From the NCBI GenBank assembly GCA_022013615.1, contig JAKLQB010000162.1:1-6827 (forward strand): 6,827 nucleotides of DNA, written 5' to 3'. Positions 4,993-6,827 of the stretch are shown here, in pieces. Every line of letters starts with the position of its first letter. Positions within the stretch are counted from its first letter, which is position 1. The stretch is from Desulfobacterales bacterium. GTDB lineage: Bacteria; Desulfobacterota; DSM-4660; Desulfatiglandales; Desulfatiglandaceae. The notes under the pieces were generated by a model. It was given only the letters and a program-made list of their open reading frames with translations. It had not been told where the DNA came from and did no database searches. A program made the translations under genes and the position numbers.

Positions 4993-6278
4993 TGAAAAGT
5001 AGGTTCATGAGAACACTGAACGTCAAAAACCTAAATCATCAATCCAAAAGCGTCAATCTAAAATCATCAGGTTGGGTGAGAGGATTGTTTTTTGTTCTAA
5101 TGGCCTTATATCTGTTTTACCCGGTCATATCAAATGCAAGACAGGACCTACCCTGTTTGAAAAATATCAGCTCCGTGGATGCGCTTCTGGTTGCAAATCC
5201 TGATGGTGAAATCCTTTATAAGAAACATGAAACAAAAAAACACATCCCCGCCTCTACACTCAAGCTTTTAACTGCCCTTACCGCGATTAAACGTCTCGGA
5301 GCCTCCTATAGATTCACAACCGAGTTCTATATGGACGCTGATCATAATCTCAAAATCAAAGGTTTTGGGGACCCCCTGCTGGTCTCAGAAGCCTGGCAGG
5401 AGATTTCCGATGCCCTGGGAAAGAAGACAAAAGATTTTAATGACCTGATACTGGATGACACCTATTTCTCTCCGCAAATAGTAATTCCGGGGAGCAAGCA
5501 TTCCACCAACCCCTATGATGCGCCTGTTGGGGCTTTGTGCGCCAATTTTAATACTGTCTTTTTCCATCGTGATCACAGCGGAAGAATCGTATCATCTGAA
5601 CCTCAGACTCCCCTGATACCATTTGCCAGGAAAAAAATCCAGAAGCTGGGTCTAAAACAGGGACGATACACTTTTTCTCACGACCAGAAGGAGACAGCTC
5701 TGTATGCCGGTAACCTTCTGCTGTACTTTTTGGGAGAAAGGGGCGTTACGTGTCAGGGGAAAGTTTGTCTAAGTGCCATACAACCAGGAGACAGGCTGAT
5801 TTACACCTACCAATCCAGGTTTACCCTGGAAGACATTCTTCGGAAAATGATGGCATTTTCAAATAACTTTATAGCCAATCAAATCTTTATTTCCCTGGGA
5901 GCCAAGGTGTATGGCCCGCCGGGAACATTGTCAAAAGGAGTGAAAGTGGTCTCCGAGTTTGCCAAAAATGATCTCCATCTGCAACATATTGAAATTGCGG
6001 AAGGTTCTGGCATCTCCAGAAAGAACCGTGTATCTGTCCTGGATATGCTGGCGATTTTAGAGGCGTTTAAACCACATCGACATCTTCTCAAAAGAACAGG
6101 TAATACTCTTTACAAAACCGGCACTCTCAGGGGCATAAGTACGCGGGTTGGATACATAGATGGGCCATCTGAGAACCCTTACTATTTTGTCATATTTCTT
6201 AGTCGGACCGGTTCAAATATTGATACGGTACTGGGATGTGTGACACGTTCTTTAGCCCACAGTGCCAAGAATCCATAG
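4992..6278 (+). CDS. dacB: D-alanyl-D-alanine carboxypeptidase/endopeptidase, PBP4-type (peptidase S13)
   Basis: This is a secreted class C penicillin-binding protein that trims or cuts peptidoglycan peptides in the periplasm. Assuming the coupled ATG at 4992 (TAATG), it has 428 residues; no good ribosome binding site is seen, and the ATG at 5007 is an alternative. A hydrophobic segment at 31-47 followed by SNA (47-49) suggests a signal peptide with a long basic leader, cleaved after A49. Active-site motifs are SxxK S88-T-L-K91, SxN S290-N-N292 and KTG K375-T-G377. S13 family blocks are also present: GFGDPLL (124-130), LILDDTYF (152-159) and EGSGISRKNRVS (337-348). The gap between SxxK and SxN is 202 residues and from SxN to KTG 85, each shorter than in E. 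coli DacB (about 245 and 110), so the accessory domains are reduced. Five cysteines remain after cleavage, including C254 and C259, which could pair. All catalytic residues are intact. Confidence 0.93.
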   Translation: MKSRFMRTLNVKNLNHQSKSVNLKSSGWVRGLFFVLMALYLFYPVISNARQDLPCLKNISSVDALLVANPDGEILYKKHETKKHIPASTLKLLTALTAIKRLGASYRFTTEFYMDADHNLKIKGFGDPLLVSEAWQEISDALGKKTKDFNDLILDDTYFSPQIVIPGSKHSTNPYDAPVGALCANFNTVFFHRDHSGRIVSSEPQTPLIPFARKKIQKLGLKQGRYTFSHDQKETALYAGNLLLYFLGERGVTCQGKVCLSAIQPGDRLIYTYQSRFTLEDILRKMMAFSNNFIANQIFISLGAKVYGPPGTLSKGVKVVSEFAKNDLHLQHIEIAEGSGISRKNRVSVLDMLAILEAFKPHRHLLKRTGNTLYKTGTLRGISTRVGYIDGPSENPYYFVIFLSRTGSNIDTVLGCVTRSLAHSAKNP

Positions 6279-6283
6279 GTCCT

Positions 6284-6827
6284 TCAGACAGTAAGCGGCA
6301 CCAGCTTCCCTTTTTTAATGTCGGCCAGGCCCTTGTCGGTTGGCCGTAGATACGGAAGACCAGTGAAGGGCACGGTTTGAAGGGTGAGGAGCGGACGGGT
6401 GAGGTTAGAGCCCAATCTCAGGCAGGCACTCTCCACATCCTTCATCTTCCTGACGATCTCGGGCAATGGCTCCGGTGAAATAATTCCACAGACTGGAAGG
6501 GGCAATTGGGCAATCACCTCCTGTCCTTTGACCACTACCACTCCACCCCCCAAAGCGATGAGTTGATTGAGGGCAGCAGCCATCTCATTATCAGATGTCC
6601 CGACAACCAGGATATTGTTGGTATCCCAGATCAGGCTGGTGGCAATGGCGCCTTTACGAAGACCTACCCCTTTTAAAAAGGAAAGAGATGGTGCGGGATC
6701 GCTTTGACTTTTATTAAAAACAGCAGCCTTTACGATATCCTCTTCAGGCACTGGGAGCCATTTTCCGTTCACTGTTTTCATCTGGTGAATGGTTTCCCTG
6801 GTAATGGTCTCATTGACAATTTCAATC
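6284..6827 (-). CDS. ade: Adenine deaminase, C-terminal part (5' partial)
   Basis: This enzyme hydrolyses adenine to hypoxanthine and ammonia in purine salvage; it is cytoplasmic and metal-dependent. About 180 C-terminal residues are visible, and the frame is open to the right edge, so the metal-binding TIM-barrel domain is outside the window. The Met codon at 6781 is internal: in-frame codons for VNETITRETIHQ precede it. Recognisable C-terminal-domain blocks are GVGLRKGAIATSLIWDTNNI, LVVGTSDNEMAAALNQLI, ALGGGVVVVKGQEVIAQLPL, the stretch ending GIISPEPLPEIV, and LTLQTVPFTGLPYLRPTDKG. These match the order and spacing in bacterial Ade/AdeC proteins of about 570-600 residues. The natural end DIKKGKLVPLTV is present. 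It is convergent with dacB, with five bases between the stops, and no terminator is visible between them. Nothing links it functionally to the cell-wall genes. Confidence 0.93.
   Translation of the reverse strand, partial: IEIVNETITRETIHQMKTVNGKWLPVPEEDIVKAAVFNKSQSDPAPSLSFLKGVGLRKGAIATSLIWDTNNILVVGTSDNEMAAALNQLIALGGGVVVVKGQEVIAQLPLPVCGIISPEPLPEIVRKMKDVESACLRLGSNLTRPLLTLQTVPFTGLPYLRPTDKGLADIKKGKLVPLTV

Noticed and set aside
6384..6566. Plus-strand 60-codon frame opposite adenine deaminase
   Set aside because: It is antisense to conserved adenine deaminase blocks, with no independent support.

Overview
The window looks like chromosomal DNA from an anaerobic, medium-GC member of the Desulfobacterota (former Deltaproteobacteria) or a close relative. 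This is inferred from general gene style, the gene content and the intergenic repeats: CTAAAGT runs, CCGCAGAGA and ATCCTGT families, and a GGGTTGAG/CTCAACCC nested palindrome. No ribosomal or other marker gene is present to prove the lineage. I see no CRISPR array, tRNA, rRNA, intact insertion sequence or recognisable defence or secretion system. Most of the window is ordinary metabolism and cell-wall biology.

Region 1 (1-1785, + strand) is the 3' end of a peptide/nickel-type ABC importer operon. It holds an OppD/DppD-type ATPase whose Walker A part lies before the window, overlapping by ATGA a complete OppF/DppF-type ATPase. Both carry the four-cysteine C-terminal motif of this family. After a 284-bp spacer with short tandem repeats and a MITE-like inverted repeat comes an M20D amidohydrolase (2070-3266). 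It could process the imported peptides or N-acyl amino acids.

Region 2 (3267-3764) has no gene. It carries degenerate repeat families at both ends and one GC-rich hairpin. Region 3 (3765-4214, + strand) is a small AhpD-like carboxymuconolactone-decarboxylase-family protein with the CxxCxxxH redox motif.

Region 4 (about 4207-4640, - strand) is the most unusual part. It is a decayed gene pair: the Walker B to sensor 1 portion of a MoxR/CoxD-type AAA+ ATPase, broken by a one-base frameshift in an A8 tract, runs straight into a short piece of a CoxE-type von Willebrand factor A protein. The arrangement fits one internal deletion in a former coxD-coxE-like operon.

Region 5 (4672-6278, + strand) is a probable two-gene unit. 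A candidate sigma70-type promoter precedes an 86-residue protein of unknown function, which overlaps by TAATG a compact secreted S13 penicillin-binding protein (DacB/PBP4-type D-Ala-D-Ala carboxypeptidase/endopeptidase). Region 6 (6284-6827, - strand) is the C-terminal third of an adenine deaminase. It converges on the S13 gene with only five bases between the stop codons and continues past the right edge.
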